Source of the DNA: Bacteroidota bacterium
GTDB lineage: Bacteria > Bacteroidota > Ignavibacteria > Tepidaquicellales > Tepidaquicellaceae
Length of the DNA stretch: 37,281 nucleotides
Direction of reading: 5' to 3'
NCBI GenBank assembly: GCA_021286895.1
Contig: JAJTBN010000005.1
Span: 1-37,281 of the forward strand
The number at the start of each line of letters is the position of its first letter. Position 1 is the stretch's first letter. Positions 22,578 through 32,041 of this stretch are shown in pieces. Under the pieces are notes generated by a model. That model did no database searches and was not told where the DNA came from. It worked only from the letters and a program-made list of their open reading frames with translations. A program made the position numbers and the translations under genes.

Positions 22578-23005
22578 GAGTAAAACACAATCATTCGGTG
22601 GGGATAATACTGTTCCGCCGGTTTCCCCGCTCGGTTAAATTTCTGCTGATAAAACAACATCAGGGTCACTGGGGGTTTCCGAAAGGGCACATTGAAACAG
22701 GGGAAAGGCATATAGATACTGCGACGAGAGAACTTCATGAAGAAACGGGAATCACGAAAATTAATCTTTTAAGCAGGCGCGTTCTTTTAAGGGACGATTA
22801 TTATTTCGACAAGGAAACCGTAAGAATACATAAAATTGTTGATTACTTTATAGCGGAGACCGAAACACAGAGAGTAAGAATCGACGGAAAGGAAATTCTG
22901 AATTTCAAATGGTGCACGCTGGAAAAAGCCCTGGAAAGGCTGACCTTTAAGGAATCAAAAAAGATTTTAAAACAGGCTGTAAAAATAATAAAGGAACATA
23001 TATAA
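22574..23005 (+). CDS. NUDIX hydrolase (diadenosine polyphosphate hydrolase-like)
   Basis: The Nudix box is perfect: Gly38, Glu44, Arg52-Glu53-Leu54, Glu56-Glu57, Gly59-Ile60. The preceding GHWGFPKGHIETGER and the small size (143 residues) fit the bacterial Ap4A hydrolase-like branch, but the substrate is not certain. It starts at a GTG that overlaps the mazG TGA by 4 bp, so the two nucleotide-sanitising enzymes are translationally coupled. One base separates its stop from the dacB start. Confidence 0.9.
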   Translation: MRVKHNHSVGIILFRRFPRSVKFLLIKQHQGHWGFPKGHIETGERHIDTATRELHEETGITKINLLSRRVLLRDDYYFDKETVRIHKIVDYFIAETETQRVRIDGKEILNFKWCTLEKALERLTFKESKKILKQAVKIIKEHI

Positions 23006-23006
23006 A

Positions 23007-24233
23007 ATGCGGGGTTACAAATACGGGAAAATACTGTTACTTCTGTTAATTCTTCCTTCGTTTGTTTTTGCAAAGGGACGCGACGGGTTATCGGATTTTC
23101 AGAAAGGCATGGACAGTCTTATTAAGATGATAAACTGCGACCTTTCCGTTCAGGTGGTGAGCGGTACTAAATACGATTTGCTTTACGAGTATCAGCCTTC
23201 GAAGAAAATGATACCCGCCTCGATAACGAAAGTGATTACGAGCGCCATCGCGCTTGAGTATCTCGGCGCCGGGTACGAATTCAAGACAATACTTTACACG
23301 GACGACACGGATTTAAGCGACGGAGTCGTGAACGGCAATATATATATTAAAGGTTTCGGCGACCCTGATTTTAAGAGCGCGGACCTTGTAAAAATGGTGC
23401 GCATTTTCGCTTCGAAGAACATTACCGAAATTACGGGTAACATCGTTTACGACGATTCATTTCTCGACAACAAGCATTTCGGTCTTGCAGATTATTATTC
23501 AGGCGACACGAAATTACAGTACTGGCCGTACGTGAACGCATTGAGTTTCGACAGGAATGCCAGCAGGCTTGACGCAGCGGTCGAGGCGGCAAATTTTCTG
23601 AAATCGGAACTCGAACTGAAAAAAGTAAAACTCGACGGTATAATTGTAGCCGGAGTGACGCCTGACAAGCCGAGGGAAATCACAAGAGCCACGCATACGA
23701 TTGACGAAGTGCTCGCGAGCATGAACAAACCGAGCGACAACCATTCTGCTATTACAATATTCAAGGTAGTCGGAGCGGTTTACATGGGCGCTCCCGGAAC
23801 GCTTGAAAAGGGGACTGCCGCCGTTATAGATTTAATGAGTTCACTGGGGATTGCACGTAGCGAATACGAAATTCTTGAGGGTTCAGGACTTACGAGATAC
23901 AATTACGTTACTTCGAATGTTTACATTCAACTGCTGAAATATCTTTTCGACCAGGAGAAGTCGTTCAGCGTGTTCTATCAGTCTTTACCAGTCGCGGGCG
24001 TCGACGGCACGCTCAAAAAACGGATGACAGGCACAGAAGCGGAAAAGAACGTGCATGCGAAGACAGGTTCGATTAACGGGGTCAGCACGCTTACGGGATA
24101 CGCAATTTCACGGGATAATGAACCGCTGATTTTTTATATTGCAATGAACGGGTTTAAGGGAGCAAACTGGGAACAATACCGTAATTATCAGGATGCAATT
24201 TGCAGCCTGCTCTGCAGGTTTTCACGGAATTAA
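23007..24233 (+). CDS. dacB: D-alanyl-D-alanine carboxypeptidase/endopeptidase (PBP4, DacB)
   Basis: DacB-type enzymes (peptidase S13) trim or open peptidoglycan cross-links in the periplasm. A signal peptide (1-22, ending VFA) is present. The three penicillin-binding motifs are intact: SITK (Ser72, Lys75), SDN (243-245) and KTG (352-354). The domain insertion between the first two motifs (about 100-230) is as in PBP4. The C-terminal SINGVSTLTGYAISRDNEPL fits. Length (408 residues) is slightly short for the family. AAGGA lies 12 nt before the ATG, one of the few Shine-Dalgarno sites in the window. Confidence 0.93.
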   Translation: MRGYKYGKILLLLLILPSFVFAKGRDGLSDFQKGMDSLIKMINCDLSVQVVSGTKYDLLYEYQPSKKMIPASITKVITSAIALEYLGAGYEFKTILYTDDTDLSDGVVNGNIYIKGFGDPDFKSADLVKMVRIFASKNITEITGNIVYDDSFLDNKHFGLADYYSGDTKLQYWPYVNALSFDRNASRLDAAVEAANFLKSELELKKVKLDGIIVAGVTPDKPREITRATHTIDEVLASMNKPSDNHSAITIFKVVGAVYMGAPGTLEKGTAAVIDLMSSLGIARSEYEILEGSGLTRYNYVTSNVYIQLLKYLFDQEKSFSVFYQSLPVAGVDGTLKKRMTGTEAEKNVHAKTGSINGVSTLTGYAISRDNEPLIFYIAMNGFKGANWEQYRNYQDAICSLLCRFSRN

Positions 24234-24243
24234 TTTTTGATTT

Positions 24244-24510
24244 ATGTCGACAAAGGAAAAAGAATCGGCCGTTACCGGCATCGATATTCCCGAAATGAGG
24301 AAATTAATTCTGTTTAATTCCGGACATTTCTGGGAGCAGGTGATTTTGCAATTGCAGAAAGCAACCGGCTTTGACGTAATACAGTGCGAACAGATAGCGA
24401 TTATTGCCCATACAAAAGGCAAGGCGGTCGTTAAATCGGGCGGCTATGAAGAACTCGCCCAAATTAATTCGGTTCTCAGGGAAATCAATTTAATTACGGA
24501 AATTAAATAA
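24244..24510 (+). CDS. ClpS-like protein with an altered N-degron pocket
   Basis: The 88-residue protein matches the ClpS adaptor in order and spacing: LILFN (21-25), the helix VILQLQKATGFDVIQCEQIA, IAHTKGKAVVKSGGYEEL and a last strand LITEI. ClpS delivers N-end-rule substrates to the Clp protease. In ClpS the loop after the first strand is normally NDD, whose first Asp binds the alpha-amino group of the substrate. Here it reads NSG (25-27) and the loop is one residue shorter. The pocket His is kept as His56 (AHTKG). It may bind other ligands or be a regulatory paralogue. No clpA or clpC is nearby; it sits between dacB and a TPR gene. Confidence 0.75.
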   Translation: MSTKEKESAVTGIDIPEMRKLILFNSGHFWEQVILQLQKATGFDVIQCEQIAIIAHTKGKAVVKSGGYEELAQINSVLREINLITEIK

Positions 24511-24516
24511 AATAAT

Positions 24517-26409
24517 TTGTTCAGATACCTTTCATACGGCAGAGTGCTTTCAGTTGCTGCGTTGATGCTGATTTTGTTTTCCGGTTTAACAAAGGCGCAG
24601 TACAAATATAATTTTGATTTCGGTAAAGACTGGGACTGGGTTGACCTTCTTATAGACGAACAGTCAAGTCTGTTCGGAGTTCAGGAACAGATTAAATACC
24701 TGAGAGACGAATTTCAGATAGAAGAAGGAAGAATTCTTTTCAGGGAACTCGCGAAACTCGACTCGCTGAACCAGCTGCGCGGACTTCCCGAAGTTATAAA
24801 TGAAGACATTGTTAAGAACAGAAGATACTTCTTTTCAATATATATGCCCGCCGTAAAGGACATAGATTTCGGTGAGCATTTCGGCGGAATAGTCCGCGCC
24901 GCCGTATTCGTCGCGAAGATAAGGGATAATTTCAACGAGGAAAAAAAACCTTTTCAGGACAGAAGGTACATTGTAAAACTTACCGAACTGAAAAAGTCGA
25001 ATATACAACTGAACTTCAATTACAACGCTGCCGATAATATACTCGACGCGCTAACTAAGAATGTCAGCGAAAGCGATATCGTCTCCACTCCGGAGATGAA
25101 ATTTCTTCTCGAAAATTTCGATAATCAGTGTGTTACGAGGGAAGACCTCGAAAACTGTTTCAGACAGGTACGAAAAGACGACCCTCTGACAAAGATTTAT
25201 ATACTGAGCAATCCGATGGCTTTCATGTGTCTCGGATATGTCGAACAGTTTCTTTCCGAGTACAAAAAAAGCCTTGATTTGATAAAAAGGGAACAACAGA
25301 ATATTCTGGAAAACAGCGTTTACCTTCTTTCACTGTTTTTTCCAGAGAACATAGACTTCAAGAACAACGTTTACATGTTTTACGGAAGCAGAAACTGCGG
25401 ATGGAGGTACAGGGATAATTCAATACTGCTCGACTTAAGCAGGTTCGGCGATAATTATGAACTGCTTACGAAATACCTTACGAGGGAATTGTTCTTTGAC
25501 GAAAGAGACGATATACAGTTGAACATTTTAAAGTATCTCTACACGCGGGAAGACACTCTGATTTATAATCTTCTCGACGAGGTTTACAGCAACGGCGTTT
25601 CGAATTACATCGCGCCTATACTTCAGGCAAACAGGCCTTCGTCCCTGCTCGAAAAGGATTTCATACTGTTTAAAAAGACGATGAAGGCAATCGAGGACAG
25701 AAGACCGCAGAATGTTATAGACAGCATGTTTTCTCTGGGCGTAACCGATATGTATTTCCATTCGATGGGCGCGCAGATGGCTTACTGCATCGACGTTTAC
25801 ATGGGAAGGGACGCTCTCAGGCAGACGCTGCTTTTCGGACCCTTGTATTTTTTCGAGAAATACATAGAAACTTACATGCTCGACGACAGCCCGATAAGAA
25901 GCGTGTTCAGGCTGCCTTCAAACATCGAAACGAAAATATACAACATGGGAGCGGGAATATCTTACGACATGCTTTCCGATGTTGTGAACGTCAAGGTGCT
26001 GTACAACGATTCCGCGCAGATGAATCCACAGGTCGGAAAGATATATTCTAAATACAAAGGCAGAAAAGACATCTGGTTCCTGAATTTCATAACAGGAAAA
26101 CTTTATCTTGATAAAGCATACTATCCGCAGTCTCTGGATTATTTCATGAATTGCATGCAGGGAATCAACGATAGAATGAAATTTGTCAGGGACATAGGCG
26201 ATATTTATTTTGAAAACAAGGCTTATAAAGAGAGCGCGAAAATGTACGACAAATATGTTACTTATTCGGGGGGCATACTTGATTCATACTTAAAGCGCGG
26301 CGCCGCGTATTTTGAATCAGGCGAAATTGACAAGGCGAAACAGGATTTTGAAACCGTAATTAAAATGGACCCCGATAACACAAAAGCAAAGGAATATCTA
26401 ATAAAGTGA
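24517..26409 (+). CDS. Secreted TPR-containing protein of unknown function
   Basis: The 630-residue protein starts at a TTG, directly followed by a signal peptide (about 1-28, ending TKAQ). The middle (about 30-500) is alpha-helical and charged. The C-terminus holds at least two TPR units ([20 protein letters not shown] and [20 protein letters not shown], followed by MDPDNTKA). The layout [13 protein letters not shown] near residue 325 recalls secreted zinc-peptidase-like families of this phylum, but no HExxH is present, so any peptidase relation would be a degenerate one. The gene is 6 nt after the clpS-like gene, and its TGA overlaps the uvrB GTG by 4 bp. Confidence 0.8.
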   Translation: MFRYLSYGRVLSVAALMLILFSGLTKAQYKYNFDFGKDWDWVDLLIDEQSSLFGVQEQIKYLRDEFQIEEGRILFRELAKLDSLNQLRGLPEVINEDIVKNRRYFFSIYMPAVKDIDFGEHFGGIVRAAVFVAKIRDNFNEEKKPFQDRRYIVKLTELKKSNIQLNFNYNAADNILDALTKNVSESDIVSTPEMKFLLENFDNQCVTREDLENCFRQVRKDDPLTKIYILSNPMAFMCLGYVEQFLSEYKKSLDLIKREQQNILENSVYLLSLFFPENIDFKNNVYMFYGSRNCGWRYRDNSILLDLSRFGDNYELLTKYLTRELFFDERDDIQLNILKYLYTREDTLIYNLLDEVYSNGVSNYIAPILQANRPSSLLEKDFILFKKTMKAIEDRRPQNVIDSMFSLGVTDMYFHSMGAQMAYCIDVYMGRDALRQTLLFGPLYFFEKYIETYMLDDSPIRSVFRLPSNIETKIYNMGAGISYDMLSDVVNVKVLYNDSAQMNPQVGKIYSKYKGRKDIWFLNFITGKLYLDKAYYPQSLDYFMNCMQGINDRMKFVRDIGDIYFENKAYKESAKMYDKYVTYSGGILDSYLKRGAAYFESGEIDKAKQDFETVIKMDPDNTKAKEYLIK

Positions 26410-28430
26410 ATTTTAAACTTCAATCTCAATACAAGCCGATGGGCGACCAGCCCGCGGCTATAGATAAACTAACGGAAGGAATACTAAGAAACGAAAAGAA
26501 TCAGGTGTTTCTCGGAGTAACGGGTTCCGGAAAGACGTTTTCGATTTCGAACGTTATACAGAACATCGGCAAACCTGTGCTTGTCATGTCGCACAACAAG
26601 ACGCTTGCCGCGCAGTTGTTCGGCGAGTTCAGGAGGTTCTTTCCCGAGAACCGCGTCGAGTTTTTCATATCTTACTACGATTACTACCAGCCTGAGGCGT
26701 ATATTCCGTCGACGGATACTTATATAGCGAAAGACCTGTCAATCAACGAAGAGATAGACAGGCTGCGGCTCCGCGCCACATCCTCGCTCCTTGAAGGGCG
26801 GAAAGACATAATTATCGTATCCTCGGTAAGCTGCATATACGGCATAGGCGCGCCCGAAGAGTACGCAGAGCAGGTGCTTGTTCTGAAAAAAGGCCAGAAG
26901 ATTTCTCGGAAGGATTTGCTGAACAGGTTCGTTGATATTCATTACGTCAGGAATGACGCGGAATTCAAGCGCGGAAATTTCCGCGTGAGAGGCGATACGG
27001 TTGAAATCATCCCCGCGTATGAAGACGAAAAGGGAATTAGAATCGAAATGTTTGACAACGAGATTGAAAGAATCTGCTACATCGAACGACTGACGGGACG
27101 GGTAATAGGAGTCGACGAAAGTGTTTCGATTTATCCCGCGAAATATTTTGTCACAACTCCCGAAAAAATCGAACTCGCGATTGATAACATCAGGAAGGAG
27201 ATGTTCGATCAGGTCCAGTACTTTCAGAAAGAAAACAAATTAATCGAAGCGCAGAGAATAGAACAGCGCACGAATTTCGACATAGAAATGATTAAGGAAG
27301 TCGGTTACTGCACGGGTATTGAAAATTATTCGCGCCACATGGACGGCCGCGCTCCGGGCAGCAGACCCTCATGCCTGTTCGATTATTTCCCGAAAGATTT
27401 TCTTCTTGTTGTCGACGAATCGCACGTAACCGTTCCGCAGATACGCGGCATGTACAACGGCGACAGGATGAGAAAAAAAACGCTCGTCGAGCACGGGTTC
27501 AGGCTGCCTTCCGCGCTCGATAACCGGCCGATGACTTTCGATGAATGGGAAAGCACGATAAATCAGGTCATATTTGTAAGCGCGACGCCCGGAGATTACG
27601 AACTTACGAAGAGCGGCGGCGCGATTGTTGAGCAGGTCATACGCCCGACCGGGCTTCTCGACCCCGAAATTCAGGTGCGGCCTGTGAAGAATCAGATTGA
27701 CGACCTCATCAAGGAAATACGCGAGCGAAGCAAGAAGAACGAAAGAGTACTTGTTACTACTCTTACGAAACGCATGAGCGAGGACCTTACGGATTATCTT
27801 ATCGGAATCGGCGTGAGAGTAAAGTACATGCACTCGGAAGTCGATTCGCTCGACAGGGTTGACATACTCCGCGGTCTGCGCCTCGGCGACTTCGACGTGC
27901 TTGTCGGGGTAAACCTTCTCCGTGAAGGTCTTGACCTGCCCGAGGTTTCGCTCGTAGCGATTCTCGACGCGGACAAGGAAGGGTTTCTCCGTTCCGAAAA
28001 ATCGCTTCTTCAGACCGCGGGAAGAACGGCGAGAAACGTTAACGGGCTCGTGATTATGTATGCCGACAAGGTGACGGATTCTATGAGGAAAGTCATTGAT
28101 GAAACATCGAGAAGGAGAAAAATTCAGGAAGAGTATAACAAGGCGAACAACATTGAGCCGAAGACAATATTCAAAACGTACGAGGAAATTATGTCCACTA
28201 CGATAGTCGCTGATTCGAAAGGAAAATACGAGTCGAGAAAAGAAAGGAAAGAAAAAGAAGAATCAGGACTGTCGGTTATGACTCAGCCCTTGTTTAAGAA
28301 AATCAGCAAGGAGCAGAGGAAGGAATTAATAGACCAACTTAGAGAGGAAATGGTGAACGCGGCGAAGGACCTTGAATTTGAACGGGCGGCTGAACTGAGA
28401 GATGAAATAAAAAGATTAACAAACGATTAA
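26406..28430 (+). CDS. uvrB: Excinuclease ABC subunit B
   Basis: UvrB verifies DNA damage in nucleotide excision repair. Walker A is GVTGSGKT (37-44). The beta-hairpin with [18 protein letters not shown] inserts between the strands at the lesion. The helicase motif [11 protein letters not shown] (DESH), [28 protein letters not shown] and QTAGRTARN are all present. The C-terminal UVR motif, which binds UvrC, is at about 641-674 ([20 protein letters not shown]). Length (674 residues) is typical. It starts at a GTG that overlaps the upstream stop by 4 bp. Confidence 0.98.
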   Translation: MNFKLQSQYKPMGDQPAAIDKLTEGILRNEKNQVFLGVTGSGKTFSISNVIQNIGKPVLVMSHNKTLAAQLFGEFRRFFPENRVEFFISYYDYYQPEAYIPSTDTYIAKDLSINEEIDRLRLRATSSLLEGRKDIIIVSSVSCIYGIGAPEEYAEQVLVLKKGQKISRKDLLNRFVDIHYVRNDAEFKRGNFRVRGDTVEIIPAYEDEKGIRIEMFDNEIERICYIERLTGRVIGVDESVSIYPAKYFVTTPEKIELAIDNIRKEMFDQVQYFQKENKLIEAQRIEQRTNFDIEMIKEVGYCTGIENYSRHMDGRAPGSRPSCLFDYFPKDFLLVVDESHVTVPQIRGMYNGDRMRKKTLVEHGFRLPSALDNRPMTFDEWESTINQVIFVSATPGDYELTKSGGAIVEQVIRPTGLLDPEIQVRPVKNQIDDLIKEIRERSKKNERVLVTTLTKRMSEDLTDYLIGIGVRVKYMHSEVDSLDRVDILRGLRLGDFDVLVGVNLLREGLDLPEVSLVAILDADKEGFLRSEKSLLQTAGRTARNVNGLVIMYADKVTDSMRKVIDETSRRRKIQEEYNKANNIEPKTIFKTYEEIMSTTIVADSKGKYESRKERKEKEESGLSVMTQPLFKKISKEQRKELIDQLREEMVNAAKDLEFERAAELRDEIKRLTND

Positions 28431-28439
28431 TATAAGGTT

Positions 28440-29657
28440 ATGAAGAAATTAGCACTACTGGTTTTATTGCTGGCTTTAAGCGCCCCGTCATTCTGTATAG
28501 AGATTAAGGGAAGAATAATAGACGAACGTTATTTCCCCGTTCCTAATATCTCCGTTGTTTCATCGAAAGGCGGAGGCGATAAGACGGATAAATACGGCAA
28601 CTTTGTGCTTAACGCGGAGAGTTTTCCGATAGACATACTGTTATACGATTATTCGGGAAATATCGGAGTGATATATAAAAACGTCAACACCCAGAATCCG
28701 GAAATGTTCTTCTTCGGCCTTCAGGCGTCGCGGAATATAAACACGGAAATAATGAAAATCGAGTTTCCCGCGATTCCGCAGGGTCGCTCGGCGATAATTA
28801 AATTCGTCAGCGACGATGTCTTTTCCTGCGACGACGTGTTCGCGTCGGCGGGAGATAAAATGAAGGTCCTTACGATACTCTTTCCCGCTTACCAGACGAG
28901 GTTGAACGGAAAAGTGATTTATCTTGAAAAGACCTCGACGTCGTTTGACAAGTATTATGAATTTCCTGTGACAGTCATTAAGGAAAGCGGTTATATCCAG
29001 AATGTTGTAATCGACCAGATGTCCACAGTGTCGAACCCCGGCGAATCTTATGTTACAATCTATCCTCCCGCTTTCGCTTATGACACGAAAGGCTTCTCGG
29101 TTTACGCCGATTTCCTCTCGCTTCACCGCAACTCGGAGATTACACTTAACACCTCGGACGGAGATATTATTTCCTCGAAGATAATAGTGCCGCAGACACT
29201 TCCTTACGCTTACAGGCTGAAGGTCGAAGGGCGCGCGGGATACAAAAAAGGCGAGGGGTTTGTCAGTTATACATACTCATATCCGGGTTCAAACCTTAAC
29301 ATCTCGACTGAAACAGCCGCGAAGCTCGACGCGCCGCAGGATAAGTACTGGGGCGTCTCGAACAATACCCAGTTCGCGTGGGACTGGGGTTCCGGCACCG
29401 GAATATACGTGGCGCATTTTCACGCCTTCAGTCCCGCCGGGGATTTCTACGTAGTAACAAGAGAGAGAAGCACGAATTTTCCCAAAGGCATATCAAACGG
29501 AATACTCGACGGGAACGAATACAGTTGGGAAGTCTCGAAGTACACCACATACACATCCGTCGACGATTTCATAAAAGTGAGACAGTACGCGAACGACCTC
29601 GCATACAAGGCGATAATGACGTCCGAACTCAGAACGTTCAGGATAAACGCGTTCTGA
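28440..29657 (+). CDS. Secreted protein with carboxypeptidase-regulatory-like N-terminal domain
   Basis: A signal peptide (about 1-19, ending SFC or SFCIE) is followed by IKGRIIDERYFPVPNISVVS and DKYGNFVLNAESFPIDILLY. This is the pattern of a CarboxypepD_reg-like or TonB-plug-associated beta-sandwich (about 21-95). The remaining 300 residues, rich in beta-strand and aromatic patterns, were not recognised. No T9SS sorting domain is present. The gene is 9 nt after uvrB with AAGG before the ATG, and it ends the plus-strand run, abutting the convergent methyltransferase gene with no gap. Confidence 0.8.
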   Translation: MKKLALLVLLLALSAPSFCIEIKGRIIDERYFPVPNISVVSSKGGGDKTDKYGNFVLNAESFPIDILLYDYSGNIGVIYKNVNTQNPEMFFFGLQASRNINTEIMKIEFPAIPQGRSAIIKFVSDDVFSCDDVFASAGDKMKVLTILFPAYQTRLNGKVIYLEKTSTSFDKYYEFPVTVIKESGYIQNVVIDQMSTVSNPGESYVTIYPPAFAYDTKGFSVYADFLSLHRNSEITLNTSDGDIISSKIIVPQTLPYAYRLKVEGRAGYKKGEGFVSYTYSYPGSNLNISTETAAKLDAPQDKYWGVSNNTQFAWDWGSGTGIYVAHFHAFSPAGDFYVVTRERSTNFPKGISNGILDGNEYSWEVSKYTTYTSVDDFIKVRQYANDLAYKAIMTSELRTFRINAF

Positions 29658-30206
29658 TTAATAGATATACGGAATAAGTTTCTTTGTTCTCGATTTGTAT
29701 TCCGTGTACTCTTCGCCGAAATATCCGGTGAGGGCGTCTTCTTCAACTTTTATCCTGTATAGTATCGCGGCAGTGACGGGCACGAACACAATCGCGCCGC
29801 TTACGAGGTTTCCCATCGATAAACCCATTCCCAGAAACGATATAAGCAATCCGGTGTATGAAGGATGGCGCAGAACGCTGTAAAGCCCGTCCGTCTTGAG
29901 TCTGTGCTCGTTTTGTATGGTTACGTTCGTCGTGAACATTTTGCCGAGAGAAATAATCGCGAACCATCTTAGTGCAACTCCCGCCGCAAGAAGCGCAATT
30001 CCCGCTATACCCTGCGCGCGGCTTCCCGCGGGATAATTTACCGCGACGAATATTCCCGCCGCTAATGAGACGACAAGCGTTCCCCAGATTATACTTATTG
30101 TGCCCTTGTCTCTTTCACTTGTCTTGCCAGCTTTCGAGCGTGCAGCGACGTTCAGTATGAGTTCAGAAAGCCCCCAGAGACCGAAAATGTATCCGAAATA
30201 CCCCAT
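29658..30206 (-). CDS. Isoprenylcysteine carboxyl methyltransferase-like membrane protein
   Basis: The 182-residue protein has four to five membrane helices. Its C-terminal half carries the ICMT/PEMT signature: GLYSVLRHPSYTGLLISFLG (about 108-127), with RHPxYxG for S-adenosylmethionine binding, and VEEDALTGYFGEEYTEYKSR running into TKKLIPYIY. Bacterial members methylate various, mostly unknown, small molecules or lipids; true prenyl-cysteine substrates are not expected. Length is normal. The gene is single on its strand apart from a doubtful small frame directly upstream. Confidence 0.88.
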   Translation of the reverse strand: MGYFGYIFGLWGLSELILNVAARSKAGKTSERDKGTISIIWGTLVVSLAAGIFVAVNYPAGSRAQGIAGIALLAAGVALRWFAIISLGKMFTTNVTIQNEHRLKTDGLYSVLRHPSYTGLLISFLGMGLSMGNLVSGAIVFVPVTAAILYRIKVEEDALTGYFGEEYTEYKSRTKKLIPYIY

Positions 30207-30674
30207 TGTTTTGTTTTATTCGATAATATTTTTAGAAAACAAGGCCGCTGATTGTATAACGTAAAAATAACGCCGCTGTTTCAAATAAAACACAACAACC
30301 AGAAGCATCAAGATGGAAGTCCCGAATGACAGAAAGTGTAAGGGAGACTTAAATATTTTTGTCTCGTAAAAATAATAAAAACATCCAGCCGGTACTACAT
30401 AGACCTTCGTTTTTATTATTTGTTTTACGATACTCTGCAAAAACTTTATTTATATGTAAATCCGTAAAAAAGATCGTGACACAACGGGCATTATTATGGT
30501 ATCTCAGGAGAGAAATTAAGCAGATAAACTAATAATAATTAATAATATATAATATTTTAGCATAGAGTTATTTAACATAATACGTATAATACACTAATAT
30601 TTTGAACATATAATTAATATAGACTTGACTATTAATAACCCGTAATATATTATATAAATAACAAAAATAGTATT
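30207..30674. other. AT-rich gap of 468 bp with one doubtful small frame
   Basis: A minus-strand frame at 30216-30440 (TTG start, 74 codons) contains a hydrophobic stretch (SFGTSILMLLVVVFYLKQRR) and lies 9 bp upstream of the methyltransferase gene. It has no ribosome site and no recognisable family, so it is not called a gene. From about 30530 to 30670 the sequence is almost pure A and T. This probably holds the promoter of the gene at 30675, but no clear motif can be singled out. Confidence 0.5.
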
Positions 30675-31745
30675 ATGCTGGTAGTTAAGTGTTCTGTATG
30701 CAATTGCGAATTTTTGTATCAGAGCGACGAAAGCGAGGGTGCTCCCGAAAAGCCGGCAGTTATTAAGTTTATTGGCAGTGACGGTAATTCTTTACCTGAC
30801 GCAGGGTCGGGCAAATCTGGTATTACACCAAACACACCTGAAGATACAAAAACTCTCATATATTTGAGGTGTCCGAACGGACACATGAGGCCGTACTGGG
30901 CCTTTCTCGGAGATAAAACTGAAACAGTAAAAATTGGACCTTTCGGATTATTTGCTAAAAAAATCAAGACAAGTTTCATATCAAAAATTGTTTCAATTCC
31001 CCTGGTCAAACCGGATACAGACAATACAAAAGCCGACTCAGTCGAAATGGTCGACGACTATTTCTGGCTGGGGGACATGAAGAGCTGTCTTAAAGATGTC
31101 TGGAATGTTCAGAAAACTGCCGCGGAAAAACTTGTAACATTTGTCACCTGGCTGTGGAGCAGTTATACCACAGTGTTTGTGGGTTCGGCGATAATATTCT
31201 CAGAACAGTTAAACGGTTTGCCTTCTTATTTGTTTATATTGATGATAACGCCGGTACTCCTGTTACCATTTGCATATTATTTTTGCGTAAGAGCGCAGAT
31301 GCCCCGCGAGGAATCGATAATAGATTACAGGATGCCCGAGTTTATAGAAAAGAGCAACCTTAAACTGATTTATAAAAAATCGAAATCATTCAGGCACGCG
31401 GGCAGCGTGACATTCCTGTCGATAATCGCTTTTGTCGCGGCAATACTTTCCTATATCTATTTCCAGTCAACGCAGAGCAGGATAGAAGCCTTTCTTGATA
31501 AGGATAAGTCTGAGATTATTGTAACCGGAAATGTGCCGTCCGGCTTTGTAATGAGTGTATCCGTAGAATCGTGGATGAAAAACAAAACCGGAAAACGAGA
31601 TACAACAATATCGTATATAAATCAGGGAGGCGGCGCCTTTAACCTGTATTTTCCTTTAAAGGATTCATCCTCCGAATATTCGGTACTTGTATTCTGGAAG
31701 AAGAAAGACAGGGAAATGTCATACGCAAAACTTCTGAAAAAATAA
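30675..31745 (+). CDS. Membrane protein with N-terminal zinc-ribbon-like motif, unknown function
   Basis: I do not recognise this 356-residue protein. It starts KCSVCNCEF (Cys6, Cys9, Cys11) and has CPNGH at 66-70, so Cys6/Cys9/Cys66/His70 could bind zinc. Hydrophobic segments lie near 165-180, 184-205 and 240-260. An extracytoplasmic C-terminal domain of about 100 residues follows (VTGNVPSGFVMSVSVESW). The arrangement of a zinc ribbon, two or three helices and an outside beta domain suggests a sensor or assembly role, which is a guess. It is 30 nt upstream of a small hypothetical gene on the same strand. Confidence 0.75.
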   Translation: MLVVKCSVCNCEFLYQSDESEGAPEKPAVIKFIGSDGNSLPDAGSGKSGITPNTPEDTKTLIYLRCPNGHMRPYWAFLGDKTETVKIGPFGLFAKKIKTSFISKIVSIPLVKPDTDNTKADSVEMVDDYFWLGDMKSCLKDVWNVQKTAAEKLVTFVTWLWSSYTTVFVGSAIIFSEQLNGLPSYLFILMITPVLLLPFAYYFCVRAQMPREESIIDYRMPEFIEKSNLKLIYKKSKSFRHAGSVTFLSIIAFVAAILSYIYFQSTQSRIEAFLDKDKSEIIVTGNVPSGFVMSVSVESWMKNKTGKRDTTISYINQGGGAFNLYFPLKDSSSEYSVLVFWKKKDREMSYAKLLKK

Positions 31746-31775
31746 ATCATTTTCAAATTATAAAATATTGAACAC

Positions 31776-32015
31776 ATGGACGAGAAATTACAAAAAATTA
31801 TTGCCGCATATACACCATTCGATTATTCGCAGATTAAACTGGATATCGAAATCAAAAACCATTACATCGCCGCCGAGATGAAGGATAATTTCGTCAATGA
31901 TATCTGCCGCGCATGGCCCGATGTTAACAGTACAGAACTGCATAATATTATGTTCACAAATCTGAAAACAGGCAGGGAAATTGTAAACTATATCGGAAAG
32001 ATTATCGTAAGATAA
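31776..32015 (+). CDS. Small hypothetical protein (79 residues)
   Basis: The protein is soluble, mildly charged and predicted mixed alpha/beta (MDEKLQKIIAAYTPFDYSQI at the start). No family was recognised. It lies between the zinc-ribbon membrane gene (30 nt) and the secreted protein gene (26 nt), so the three probably form one transcription unit. Its ATG has no Shine-Dalgarno, like most genes here. Confidence 0.65.
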   Translation: MDEKLQKIIAAYTPFDYSQIKLDIEIKNHYIAAEMKDNFVNDICRAWPDVNSTELHNIMFTNLKTGREIVNYIGKIIVR

Positions 32016-32041
32016 GCACAAATACTAAAATATACCCGAAT

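Noticed and set aside
24517-26409. Zinc peptidase call for the secreted TPR protein
   Set aside because: There is no HExxH. The nearest stretch reads [11 protein letters not shown], so peptidase activity is not supported.
30216-30440. Small membrane protein upstream of the methyltransferase gene
   Set aside because: It has a TTG start, no ribosome site, no recognised family and atypical composition. It is mentioned only in the description of the gap.
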